The position numbers were made by a program, and so were the translations under genes. Shown piece by piece: positions 1 through 8,453 of a stretch of 39,509 nt of DNA (position 1 is the first letter of the stretch; each line of letters starts with the position of its first letter). Location: the NCBI GenBank assembly GCA_910579275.1, contig CAJTTO010000041.1, positions 1-39,509 of the forward strand, in the 5' to 3' direction. The DNA is from an uncultured Lachnospiraceae bacterium (GTDB lineage Bacteria > Bacillota > Clostridia > Lachnospirales > Lachnospiraceae). The notes under the pieces are model-generated. The model did no database searches. It worked only from the letters and a program-made list of their open reading frames with translations, and was not told the origin of the DNA.

Positions 1-1287
1 ATGAGTTTACAGGTAGAAAAGTTAGAAGGAAATATGGCTAAGCTTACGATAGAAGTGCCTTTTGAAGAGTTTGAGGAAGCTGTCGAGAAAGCTTTCCAGA
101 AAAATAAGAACAAGCTCACCATTCCGGGATTCCGCAAGGGCAAAGTTCCCCGCAAGATGATTGAGCAGATGTATGGCAAGGAAATCTTTTTTGAGGACGC
201 CGCAAACATTATCATTCCTTCGGCTTACGCGAAGGCTGTAGATGAATGCACAGAAGACATCGTGTCGCAGCCTACAATAGACATTACACAGATTGAGGCA
301 GGAAAGCCGTTTGTTTTTACTGCGGAAGTGGCGCTGAAGCCGGAAGTTACCCTTGGAAAATATAAGGGTATCGAGGTTGAGAAGGCAGATCTTACCGTGA
401 CGGATGAAGAAGTGGCAGCGGAGATTGACAAGGAGCGCGACTACAATGCAAGAACTGTTTCCGTTGAGGACAGGGCTGTAAAAGACGGCGACATGACAGT
501 GCTTGATTTTGAGGGCTTTGTGGACGGTGTTGCATTTGAGGGCGGCAAAGGCGAGAACTATTCCCTGACAATTGGTTCCGGTACGTTTATTCCCGGATTT
601 GAGGAACAGCTGATCGGTGCGGAGATTGACAAGGAGACAGAGGTCAACGTTACATTCCCCGAGGATTATCAGGCAGAGGAGCTTGCGGGAAAGCCTGCTG
701 TATTTAAGTGTACGATAAGGGAAATCAAGGAAAAACAGCTTCCGGAGCTTGATGATGAGTTTGCCGGCGAGGTATCAGAGTTTGATACGCTTGACGAGTA
801 CAGGGAGGATGTCAGAAAGAATCTTGCGGCGAAGAAGGAAGAAGAAGCAAGAAACGTGAAGGAAGAAAAGGTCGTGGAAGCGATTGTTGCCGATGCGAAG
901 ATGGACATTCCTGATGCGATGATTGCAACGCAGCAGCGCCAGATGGCAGATGACTTCGCACAGAGAATCCAGATGCAGGGCATTTCCATCGACCAGTATT
1001 TCCAGTTTACCGGACTTACAAAGGAGGCATTCTTAGAGCAGATGAAGCCGCAGGCAGAGCAGAGAATCCAGTCAAGGCTTGTGCTTGAGGCAGTGGCAAA
1101 GGCCGAGAACATAGAAGTCAGCGAGGATGAGTACAAAGCAGAAATCGAGAGAATGGCTGAGGCTTACAAGATGGAAGTGGATAAGCTTACCGAGATGATT
1201 GGCGAGTTTGAGCAGAAAGCAATCAAGGAAGATCTCGCAATCAAGAAAGCCGTTGATTTTGTGCTGGAAAATGCAGTCGAGAAATAG
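1..1287 (+). CDS. tig: Trigger factor, ribosome-associated chaperone and prolyl isomerase
   Basis: Trigger factor (428 aa, normal length) binds at the ribosomal exit tunnel and holds nascent chains; its middle domain is an FKBP-type peptidyl-prolyl isomerase. The ribosome-docking loop GFRKGKVP is visible at residues 43-50. The FKBP-like domain spans about 155-245 (FEGFVDGVAFEGG, then IPGFEEQLIGA), followed by a long helical C-terminal chaperone domain rich in Glu and Lys. The ATG is the first base of the window, so its ribosome site and promoter lie outside. The gene heads the proteostasis cluster with clpP, clpX and lon, a conserved clostridial order. Identity is near certain. Confidence 0.97.
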   Translation: MSLQVEKLEGNMAKLTIEVPFEEFEEAVEKAFQKNKNKLTIPGFRKGKVPRKMIEQMYGKEIFFEDAANIIIPSAYAKAVDECTEDIVSQPTIDITQIEAGKPFVFTAEVALKPEVTLGKYKGIEVEKADLTVTDEEVAAEIDKERDYNARTVSVEDRAVKDGDMTVLDFEGFVDGVAFEGGKGENYSLTIGSGTFIPGFEEQLIGAEIDKETEVNVTFPEDYQAEELAGKPAVFKCTIREIKEKQLPELDDEFAGEVSEFDTLDEYREDVRKNLAAKKEEEARNVKEEKVVEAIVADAKMDIPDAMIATQQRQMADDFAQRIQMQGISIDQYFQFTGLTKEAFLEQMKPQAEQRIQSRLVLEAVAKAENIEVSEDEYKAEIERMAEAYKMEVDKLTEMIGEFEQKAIKEDLAIKKAVDFVLENAVEK

Positions 1288-1360
1288 GCAGAAAAGAATC
1301 TGTCTGTAAGGATTTTACCCGTTACTGGAACGGAGTGAAACGTAATATGAAATATTAAAA

Positions 1361-1403
1361 AAATATAATAATTGTGCGGATGATTTGCACAATTATTATA
1401 TTT
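1361..1403 (+). terminator. Long perfect hairpin after tig, overlapping the clpP promoter
   Basis: A 17-bp perfect inverted repeat (1361-1377 pairing with 1387-1403, 9-nt loop) sits 74 nt after the tig stop. Its outer part is A/T only, so a transcript would end in a weak U-rich arm, consistent with a terminator. The right arm also contains the -35 box of a good clpP promoter, so it could instead be an operator-like palindrome. Confidence 0.6.
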
Positions 1404-1413
1404 GCGTTATACT
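1385..1413 (+). promoter_or_regulatory. Candidate sigma-A promoter for clpP
   Basis: TTGCAC (1385-1390), 17-nt spacer, TATACT (1408-1413). The -35 lies inside the right arm of the palindrome at 1361-1403. The predicted leader to the clpP start at 1471 is about 50 nt. Confidence 0.6.
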
Positions 1414-1470
1414 GTGAAAAGAATATCTGGTTTGGAGATTTCGTTTCATGTGAAAATCGGAGGTAAAACC

Positions 1471-2073
1471 ATGAGTTTAGTACCATATGTCATTGAACAA
1501 ACCAGCCGCGGAGAGCGTTCGTATGATATCTATTCAAGGCTGTTAAAGGAGCGGATTATTTTCCTTGGCGAGGAAGTAAATGAGACGACAGCAAGTCTTA
1601 CAGTGGCACAGCTGCTGTTTCTGGAAGCGGAGGATCCGGAAAAGGATATCCAGCTTTATATCAACAGTCCGGGTGGATCTGTCACGGCAGGAATGGCAAT
1701 TTACGACACAATGCGCTATATTAAGTGCGATGTTTCCACCATCTGTATCGGAATGGCTGCAAGCATGGGCGCGTTTTTGCTTGCCGGCGGCACAAAAGGC
1801 AAACGTCTTGCGCTTCCGAATGCGGAAATCATGATTCACCAGCCGCTCGGTGGGGCACAGGGACAGGCGACGGAAATTGAAATTGCGGCAAAGCACATCC
1901 TGCGGACAAAGCAGAAGCTGAACAGCATTCTGGCACAGAACTGCGGGCAGCCATATGATGTGATTGCGGCAGATACTGAGCGTGACAACTGGAAATCAGC
2001 GGAAGAAGCCATGCAGTATGGTCTGATTGACAGGGTTATCACAGACAGGGCTGATGTATCAGCGGATAAATAA
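1471..2073 (+). CDS. clpP: ClpP, proteolytic subunit of the Clp protease
   Basis: ATP-dependent Clp serine peptidase (200 aa), which forms the tetradecameric chamber that degrades substrates unfolded by ClpX or another Clp ATPase. The catalytic triad is visible: Ser98 in GMAASMGA, His123 in MIHQPLGG, Asp172 in RDNW. The oxyanion-loop segment NSPGGSVTAG is at 65-74. The frame is open upstream to 1402, but ATG 1471 is chosen because an AGGT-type site (GGAGGT, 1459-1464) precedes it and it gives the usual ClpP N-terminus MSLVPYVIEQ. It is followed 35 nt later by clpX, so the two partners are probably co-transcribed. Confidence 0.97.
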   Translation: MSLVPYVIEQTSRGERSYDIYSRLLKERIIFLGEEVNETTASLTVAQLLFLEAEDPEKDIQLYINSPGGSVTAGMAIYDTMRYIKCDVSTICIGMAASMGAFLLAGGTKGKRLALPNAEIMIHQPLGGAQGQATEIEIAAKHILRTKQKLNSILAQNCGQPYDVIAADTERDNWKSAEEAMQYGLIDRVITDRADVSADK

Positions 2074-2108
2074 ATTGAGAATTGTATTTTGAGTAAGGGA
2101 GAAAAAGA

Positions 2109-3377
2109 ATGGCGGGGAAAAGCGTCGAGGGAAAGGTAAGATGTTCTTTCTGTAATAAAACACAGGATCAGGTCAGAAAGCTGATAGCAGGTCCATCCGG
2201 TGTCTATATCTGTGATGAGTGTGTGGATATCTGTGCAGACATTATAGAGGAGGAATATGAAGATGAGCAGATTGAGGGCGGCATTGACATAAACCTCTTA
2301 AAGCCTGTGGAAATAAAAGAATTTCTTGACGAGTATGTAATTGGTCAGGAAGAGGCAAAAAAGGTATTATCTGTAGCTGTATACAATCACTATAAACGCG
2401 TGATGGCAGAGAAGGATTTGGATGTAGAGCTGCAAAAGAGTAATATTATTATGATTGGACCGACTGGCTCCGGAAAAACATATCTGGCGCAGACACTTGC
2501 CAAAATTATCAATGTTCCGTTTGCGATTGCGGATGCGACGACGCTCACGGAAGCAGGTTATGTAGGCGAGGATGTTGAAAATATTCTTTTGAAACTTATT
2601 CAGGCGGCAGATTACGACATTGAGCGTGCACAGTACGGAATTATTTACATTGATGAAATTGATAAGATTACCAAAAAAAGTGAAAATGTTTCCATCACCA
2701 GAGATGTTTCCGGCGAAGGCGTGCAGCAGGCTCTTTTAAAGATTGTGGAGGGTACTGTGGCAAGCGTACCGCCACAGGGTGGAAGGAAGCACCCGCATCA
2801 GGAACTGATACAGATTGATACGACCAATATATTGTTTATCTGTGGCGGTGCCTTTGACGGCCTGGACAAGATTGTGGAGAACAGGCTTGACCGCAAGTCA
2901 ATCGGGTTTAACAAGGATATCGCCGAGAAAACCACAAGGGATATCGGGGCTGTATTCAAGGAAGTCACGCCGCAGGATTTAACGAAGTACGGTCTTATTC
3001 CGGAGTTTGTAGGTCGTGTTCCTATCAATGTATCACTGGAAGGACTTGACAAGGATGCGCTTGTCAGAATCCTGAAGGAGCCAAAGAGCGCTCTTATCAA
3101 GCAGTACCAGAAGCTTTTTGAATTTGATGATGTCAGGCTTGCTTTTGAACCCGATGCCATAGATGCGATTGCGGAGAAAGCGCTTGAGAGAAAGACAGGA
3201 GCAAGAGGTCTGCGTTCCATCATGGAGAAAATAATGATGGATGTAATGTATGAAATTCCCTCTGATGACACAATTGAAAGCTGTGTTATTACGAAGGAGT
3301 CCGTAGAAGGAACAAGTCAGCCTTTCATAGTACATCGTGAAGCAGTACGTACCGAACGGGAAAAAAAGGCGAGATAA
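2109..3377 (+). CDS. clpX: ClpX, AAA+ unfoldase of the Clp protease
   Basis: ClpX (422 aa) recognises, unfolds and feeds substrates to ClpP. The N-terminal zinc-binding domain has Cys12, Cys15, Cys35 and Cys38 (CSFC and CDEC). The AAA+ module carries Walker A GPTGSGKT at 117-124 and Walker B IIYIDEIDK; a sensor-2 region lies in KTGARGLRSIME. The sequence also contains the IGF-type loop (KSIGFN) that docks on ClpP. The start follows GGGAGAAAAAGA. A strong terminator follows the stop codon. Length and domain order are standard. Confidence 0.97.
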   Translation: MAGKSVEGKVRCSFCNKTQDQVRKLIAGPSGVYICDECVDICADIIEEEYEDEQIEGGIDINLLKPVEIKEFLDEYVIGQEEAKKVLSVAVYNHYKRVMAEKDLDVELQKSNIIMIGPTGSGKTYLAQTLAKIINVPFAIADATTLTEAGYVGEDVENILLKLIQAADYDIERAQYGIIYIDEIDKITKKSENVSITRDVSGEGVQQALLKIVEGTVASVPPQGGRKHPHQELIQIDTTNILFICGGAFDGLDKIVENRLDRKSIGFNKDIAEKTTRDIGAVFKEVTPQDLTKYGLIPEFVGRVPINVSLEGLDKDALVRILKEPKSALIKQYQKLFEFDDVRLAFEPDAIDAIAEKALERKTGARGLRSIMEKIMMDVMYEIPSDDTIESCVITKESVEGTSQPFIVHREAVRTEREKKAR

Positions 3378-3396
3378 GTAAATGGATAGATAATAA

Positions 3397-3426
3397 GACG
3401 CCGCCTTTTCATAAAGGCGGCGTTTT
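3397..3426 (+). terminator. Rho-independent terminator between clpX and lon
   Basis: An 11-bp GC-rich perfect stem (3397-3407 with 3412-3422), 4-nt loop, then a T run. It ends only 18 nt before the lon start codon, leaving no room for a lon promoter downstream of it. Confidence 0.9.
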
Positions 3427-3444
3427 TAAGAGAGGATTTAGCAG

Positions 3445-5835
3445 ATGGATCAAACAACAGCAGCATTACCTTTGATAGCGCTAAGAGGGCTTACGGTGGT
3501 GCCAAACATGATTATACATTTTGACTTGAGCAGGGATATGTCGATAAAAGCAGTTGAGCAGGCGCTGGACGGGAAACAAAAAGTGCTGCTTGTGCCACAG
3601 ATGAATCCCGATGATGAAAAGCCGGACATCCATTCTTTGTATAAGGTGTGTACGCTGGCAGATGTAAAGCAGGTCACGAAACTTCCAAACCATATTGTAA
3701 GGGTTATGGTGGAGGGTGTGGCACGGGCGCGCATTGTGGCGGTCGATGACAACGATGGTCAGTTTTTTAGTGCGTCATACGAGGAAATCATAGATGATGA
3801 TGCCCACATTGATGCGTCCGAGAAGGAAGCATTGATTCGGACGCTCAAGGAAGTGCTGGACACGTATGTACGGTTTTTTCCGAAAATCGGGACGAGTCTG
3901 GGCAAATTTTTTAAGGATAATGATAGTCTGCCACTTCTTATGAATCAGGTAATGATTAATATTCCGCTTACATATGAGCAGAAGCAGCAGATTTTGGAGA
4001 TAGAAGATGTTGACGAGCAGTGCAGGGAACTGATTACGCTTATTCTGGATGAAGCGCAGATTGCATCCATCCGCGCACAGCTGGCAGTGAAGGTGAAAGA
4101 GAGGATTGACAAAAACCAGAGGGATTATATCCTGCATGAACAGCTTGAATTTATACAGGAGGAGCTGGGGGACAATCATCAGTACTCGGATGTGAAACAT
4201 TTTGAGGAGGCGCTCGCAAAGCTGAAAGCGGACGCGGATGTAAAAGAAAAGATAAAAAAAGAAATAGCACGGTTTAAGGCAGTGATGGGTTCAAGCTCGG
4301 AGAGCGCTGTGGAGCGGGGGTATATTGAAACACTTTTGGAACTCCCGTGGAATAAGACATCAAAGGATAACAACGACATTAATCGGGCAGAGGAGATTTT
4401 GGAAAGAGACCATTATGGGCTTGAGAAGGTCAAAGAGCGGATTGTCGAATATCTGGCAGTGCGGTGCCTGACCAGCAAGGGAGAAGTCCCGATTTTATGT
4501 CTGGTAGGCCCTCCGGGAACAGGAAAGACATCCATAGCAAAGTCCATAGCGGAGGCGCTGAATAAGAAATATGTCCGCATATGTCTTGGCGGTGTGCGTG
4601 ATGAGGCTGAAATCAGAGGGCACCGAAAGACTTATGTCGGAGCCATGCCGGGACGAATCGCAAACGGCTTAAAACAGGCGGGGGTATGCAATCCCCTGAT
4701 GCTGCTTGACGAGATTGACAAGGTGAGCAGCGACTATAAGGGCGATACATCATCGGCGCTTTTGGAGGTTCTTGATCCGGAGCAGAACTGTCATTTCAGG
4801 GATCACTATGTGGAACTGCCGCTTGATTTGTCAAAAGTACTTTTTATAGCAACGGCAAACGATGCGGGAAACATTCCGAGACCGCTTTTGGATCGCATGG
4901 ACATTATCGAAGTCACAAGCTATACCGCAAATGAAAAGTTCCATATAGCAAAGGAACATCTGTGGGAGAAACAGCGAAGCAAAAACGGCTTGGCAGAAAC
5001 GCAGCTGACTATCAGCGACAATGCGATAAAGGAAATTATCAACAGGTACACAAGGGAGGCCGGTGTCCGCAGCCTTGAGAGGAAGCTCGGAACGGTCTGC
5101 AGGAAGGCGGCGCTTGAGATTCTCAAGGAAAGAGGCGGCAAGAGCAAAAAACAGGCACAGGACAAGTGCATCAAGGTTAACAGCCAGAAACTGGGAAAAT
5201 ATCTCGGGAAACCCAATTACAGTGTGGACATGGCAAATGAAAAGGATGATGTGGGCATTGTCAGGGGACTTGCGTGGACGAGCGTTGGGGGAGATACCCT
5301 CCAGATAGAAGTAAATGTCATGCCTGGCAAGGGTGAGATAGAATTGACAGGCAAGCTTGGCGAAGTTATGAAAGAGTCTGCGATGGCGGGTATCAGTTAT
5401 ATTCGGTCGATTGCTCCTAAGTATAAGATTGATTCGAAGTATTTCAAGGAAAATGATTTCCACATCCATATTCCGGAGGGGGCAGTTCCAAAGGATGGAC
5501 CGTCTGCGGGCATCACGATGGCAACAGCAGTGCTTTCGGCGATAACAAACACTCCTGTGAAGGCAAAGGTGGCAATGACAGGTGAGATTACACTGCGGGG
5601 AAGGGTACTCCCCATAGGCGGACTAAAGGAAAAGCTTCTGGCGGCAAAGACGGCGGGCATCACGATGGTTCTGGTTCCCGAGAAGAATGATAAGGACGTT
5701 GCGGAAATTTCGGACGAAATAAAGTCAGGCATGGAGATTTGTTTTGTGAGTTCCATGGATGATGTCATAGCGCTTGCTTTTACACGGGAAATTAAAATGA
5801 TGAAAACGGCGAAAACCACAACATCCAAAAAGTAG
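3445..5835 (+). CDS. lon: Lon protease, ATP-dependent
   Basis: LonA-type protease (796 aa): N-terminal substrate-binding domain (starts LPLIALRGLTVVPNMI), coiled linker, AAA+ ATPase with Walker A GPPGTGKT from residue 355 and Walker B LMLLDEIDK, and a C-terminal peptidase domain with the Ser-Lys dyad, Ser687 in KDGPSAG and Lys730 in GGLKEK (spacing of 43 as in characterised Lon). It degrades misfolded and some regulatory proteins in the cytoplasm. It follows the clpX terminator and is 9 nt upstream of engB, with which it is probably co-transcribed. AGAGGA at 3429-3434 is the likely ribosome site. Confidence 0.97.
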   Translation: MDQTTAALPLIALRGLTVVPNMIIHFDLSRDMSIKAVEQALDGKQKVLLVPQMNPDDEKPDIHSLYKVCTLADVKQVTKLPNHIVRVMVEGVARARIVAVDDNDGQFFSASYEEIIDDDAHIDASEKEALIRTLKEVLDTYVRFFPKIGTSLGKFFKDNDSLPLLMNQVMINIPLTYEQKQQILEIEDVDEQCRELITLILDEAQIASIRAQLAVKVKERIDKNQRDYILHEQLEFIQEELGDNHQYSDVKHFEEALAKLKADADVKEKIKKEIARFKAVMGSSSESAVERGYIETLLELPWNKTSKDNNDINRAEEILERDHYGLEKVKERIVEYLAVRCLTSKGEVPILCLVGPPGTGKTSIAKSIAEALNKKYVRICLGGVRDEAEIRGHRKTYVGAMPGRIANGLKQAGVCNPLMLLDEIDKVSSDYKGDTSSALLEVLDPEQNCHFRDHYVELPLDLSKVLFIATANDAGNIPRPLLDRMDIIEVTSYTANEKFHIAKEHLWEKQRSKNGLAETQLTISDNAIKEIINRYTREAGVRSLERKLGTVCRKAALEILKERGGKSKKQAQDKCIKVNSQKLGKYLGKPNYSVDMANEKDDVGIVRGLAWTSVGGDTLQIEVNVMPGKGEIELTGKLGEVMKESAMAGISYIRSIAPKYKIDSKYFKENDFHIHIPEGAVPKDGPSAGITMATAVLSAITNTPVKAKVAMTGEITLRGRVLPIGGLKEKLLAAKTAGITMVLVPEKNDKDVAEISDEIKSGMEICFVSSMDDVIALAFTREIKMMKTAKTTTSKK

Positions 5836-5844
5836 GAGAAGTAA

Positions 5845-6447
5845 ATGGTTATTAAAAATGTAAATTTAGAGACGGTTATCGGGGTGACCAGCAAGATACC
5901 GCAGAATATGATGCCGGAGCTTGCGTTTGCCGGGAAGAGCAATGTGGGGAAATCTTCGCTCATCAACGCGCTGATGAACCGTAAATCGCTTGCGCGAACC
6001 AGTGCGCAGCCGGGAAAGACACAGACAATTAACTTTTATAATATCAATCAGGCATTATACTTTGTCGACCTTCCCGGATATGGATATGCAAAGGTCAGCC
6101 GTCAGGAAAAAGAAAAATGGGGTAAAATGATAGAGCGGTATCTCCACCAGTCGAAGGTGCTGCAGGCTGTGTTTCTGCTGATTGATATTCGTCATGACCC
6201 GTCTGCAAATGACAAGCTGATGTATGATTGGATTTGCGCAAATGGCTTTCAACCGATTATTATAGCGACTAAGGCAGACAAGATAAACCGCAGTCAGCTG
6301 CAAAAACACGTAAAGATGGTCAGACAGGGGCTTGGCGTGGATAAGGATACGGTTGTGATTCCGTTTTCGGCTCAGACCAAACAAGGCAGGGATGAAATAT
6401 ATGAGATGATTGACCATATCTTGGAGCTGTCAGAAGGAGAAAGCTGA
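5845..6447 (+). CDS. engB: EngB/YsxC, ribosome-biogenesis GTPase
   Basis: TRAFAC-class GTPase (200 aa) needed for assembly of the large ribosomal subunit. G motifs are clear: G1 AGKSNVGKSS at 29-38, G3 DLPGYG at 75-80, and G4 TKAD around 144. It begins 9 nt after lon (site GGAGAAG) and ends 2 nt before the next gene, so it lies within a lon-engB-membrane protein run. Position after lon is the classic Firmicute arrangement. Confidence 0.96.
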   Translation: MVIKNVNLETVIGVTSKIPQNMMPELAFAGKSNVGKSSLINALMNRKSLARTSAQPGKTQTINFYNINQALYFVDLPGYGYAKVSRQEKEKWGKMIERYLHQSKVLQAVFLLIDIRHDPSANDKLMYDWICANGFQPIIIATKADKINRSQLQKHVKMVRQGLGVDKDTVVIPFSAQTKQGRDEIYEMIDHILELSEGES

Positions 6448-6449
6448 TT

Positions 6450-7622
6450 ATGGAGGGTAAGAACGAAATTAGGGAAAATGTAAAACTGGTGGTAAATATA
6501 ATAATTTCTCTGATTATCCTGCTGCTTTGCGTTTTCCTTGTGCCAAGACTGTTTATCTTTTTCATGCCGTTTGTGATTGGATGGATGATATCCTGTATCG
6601 CAAATCCCCTTGTCGTCCTGCTGGAACGAAAATTAAAAATAAGGCGGAAGGCAGGTACTGTCGTTGTGATTGTTGTGGTCATTGCCGCGGTGATCGGGAT
6701 GGGGTATGGCCTTGGGGTCATTCTCTGGAGACAGTTTTCTGGTTTTATTGGAGAAATTCCTGCGATGTGGGAGACCGTGAAACAGGACTTTGACAAGCTT
6801 GGCATCCTGATTAACCAATATATCGGTGTACGGTCGCCGAAGTTTGCAGATGCCCTGAACAATCTGGGAAACACAATCGGGGACATGATAACCAATCTGC
6901 CGAAGAGCCTTAAGTTCAGTTCGTTTGAAGGCATGGGGAGCATGGTTGGTAACATAGCGAGTGTTATTATATCAATTATCATGTGTATGCTGTCTGCCTA
7001 CTTTTTCATTGCAGACAGGGAATGGTGTACAAAGTTCCTCAACAGATATTTTCCAAAGAATATAATGCGCAAGTACGAGGTGTTTACGTCAAGCCTGAAA
7101 CAGGCAGTCGGCGGTTACTTTAAGGCACAGTTTCGCATTGAGGTGTGGATGTATGTGCTCTTGCTGGTCGGACTTACGGTGATGAAGGTCAGATATGGGA
7201 TTCTGATCGCGTTGCTTATGGCGTTTCTGGACTTCCTTCCTTTTTTTGGAACAGGAATTGTGCTCGTGCCTTGGGCGATTGTGACGGTTATTGGCGGCAA
7301 TTACCTAAGGGCAATTGGCTTTTTGATTATCTGGGGTGCGGGGCAGTTGTTCCGCCAGCTGATACAGCCTAAAATTATGGGCGAGTCTATCGGCATGGAG
7401 CCGATTCCGACATTGTTCCTGCTGTTTATCGGATATCGGATTGCAGGTGTAGGCGGCATGCTTATCGCAGTTCCGCTTGGAATTATTGTCGTAAATATGA
7501 ATGAAGCGGGATTTTTTGATACACCGAAGTACAGCGTCAGGATTTTGGTGAAGAACATTAACAGGTTCAGACAGCTGAGTGAGGAGGATATCCGGCAGCT
7601 TGACGAGGATGACAAACCGTGA
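6450..7622 (+). CDS. AI-2E/YtvI-family polytopic membrane protein
   Basis: A 390-aa membrane protein of the AI-2E transporter (UPF0118/YtvI) family. Several hydrophobic segments are seen: two near the N-terminus (about 13-50), one at 65-95, one near 165-190, and a cluster at about 235-360 containing the family-typical FLPFFGTGIVLVPWAI and a later Pro/Gly-rich IAGVGGMLIAVPLGII. A soluble amphipathic stretch lies at about 95-160. In spore formers the YtvI branch is linked to sporulation; the substrate of this protein cannot be read from sequence. It starts 2 nt after engB and ends 1 nt before the chosen truA start, so translational coupling is likely. Confidence 0.8.
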   Translation: MEGKNEIRENVKLVVNIIISLIILLLCVFLVPRLFIFFMPFVIGWMISCIANPLVVLLERKLKIRRKAGTVVVIVVVIAAVIGMGYGLGVILWRQFSGFIGEIPAMWETVKQDFDKLGILINQYIGVRSPKFADALNNLGNTIGDMITNLPKSLKFSSFEGMGSMVGNIASVIISIIMCMLSAYFFIADREWCTKFLNRYFPKNIMRKYEVFTSSLKQAVGGYFKAQFRIEVWMYVLLLVGLTVMKVRYGILIALLMAFLDFLPFFGTGIVLVPWAIVTVIGGNYLRAIGFLIIWGAGQLFRQLIQPKIMGESIGMEPIPTLFLLFIGYRIAGVGGMLIAVPLGIIVVNMNEAGFFDTPKYSVRILVKNINRFRQLSEEDIRQLDEDDKP

Positions 7623-7623
7623 T

Positions 7624-8373
7624 ATGAAAATGAGAAATTTTAAGCTAACAATACAGTACGAAGGCACCCGCTATCAGGGATGGCAGCGGCAGGATTCCAC
7701 GGGCAATACGATACAGGGAAAGCTGGAGACGATCGTAGCGAAAATGACAGGGCTTGACTTTGTGCAGATGGATGGTTCCGGACGCACGGATGCCGGCGTG
7801 CACGCGCTGGGGCAGGTGGCAAATTTTAAAATTGCCACAGACATGCCTGTGGGAGCCGTGATGGACTACATCAACCAGTATCTGCCGGAGGACATCGGCG
7901 TAATTGCAATACAGGAAATGCCGGAGCGGTTTCACAGCAGGCTGAACGCAAAAGGAAAGACATACCGCTACCGCATCTGGAACACGAAGCTTCCGTGCGT
8001 TTTTGCGCGCAGATATGTGTATGTGCTGCCGGAAAAACTGGATTTGGATGCGATGAGAACCGCGGCTGCCTGCCTGACAGGGAAGCATGACTTCAAGGCA
8101 TTTACGTCCAGCAAAAAGAGCAAAAAGTCTACTGTGCGCACGCTTGAGGCGATTGCGATTGACAGAGAGGGCAGTGAGGTCGTCATCACCTACAGCGGCG
8201 ATGGCTTTCTCTACCATATGGTTCGCATTCTTACCGGAACCTTGATTGAAGTAGGGCTAGGGCAGCGAAGCCCTGCATCTGTGGAAAAGCTGTTTGAAAA
8301 GGATGCCACAAGGGATTTGTCAGGCGCGCTTGTTCCGGCGAAGGGGCTGTGCCTTGTGGAGGTGCGATACTGA
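7624..8373 (+). CDS. truA: TruA, tRNA pseudouridine(38-40) synthase
   Basis: TruA (249 aa) makes pseudouridine at positions 38-40 of the tRNA anticodon arm. The catalytic aspartate is Asp56 in GSGRTDAGVHA. Conserved flanks include QYEGTRYQGWQRQ near the N-terminus and YHMVRILTGTLIEVG near the C-terminus. The frame is open further upstream (7579), but those starts overlap the preceding gene; ATG 7624 (or 7630) gives the usual TruA N-terminus. No strong ribosome site is seen, and the 1-nt spacing from the previous stop suggests re-initiation. Confidence 0.94.
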   Translation: MKMRNFKLTIQYEGTRYQGWQRQDSTGNTIQGKLETIVAKMTGLDFVQMDGSGRTDAGVHALGQVANFKIATDMPVGAVMDYINQYLPEDIGVIAIQEMPERFHSRLNAKGKTYRYRIWNTKLPCVFARRYVYVLPEKLDLDAMRTAAACLTGKHDFKAFTSSKKSKKSTVRTLEAIAIDREGSEVVITYSGDGFLYHMVRILTGTLIEVGLGQRSPASVEKLFEKDATRDLSGALVPAKGLCLVEVRY

Positions 8374-8383
8374 TTAGAAACAC

Positions 8384-8412
8384 TTTACAAAATTCCAACT
8401 TTTTATTACAAT
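8384..8412 (+). promoter_or_regulatory. Candidate sigma-A promoter for glnS
   Basis: TTTACA (8384-8389), 17-nt spacer, TACAAT (8407-8412), 41 nt upstream of the glnS start. There is no space for a T-box leader. Confidence 0.6.
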
Positions 8413-8453
8413 AAGAGATATTTGAGCGAAATGACAAAATGGAGGATTAGGAA

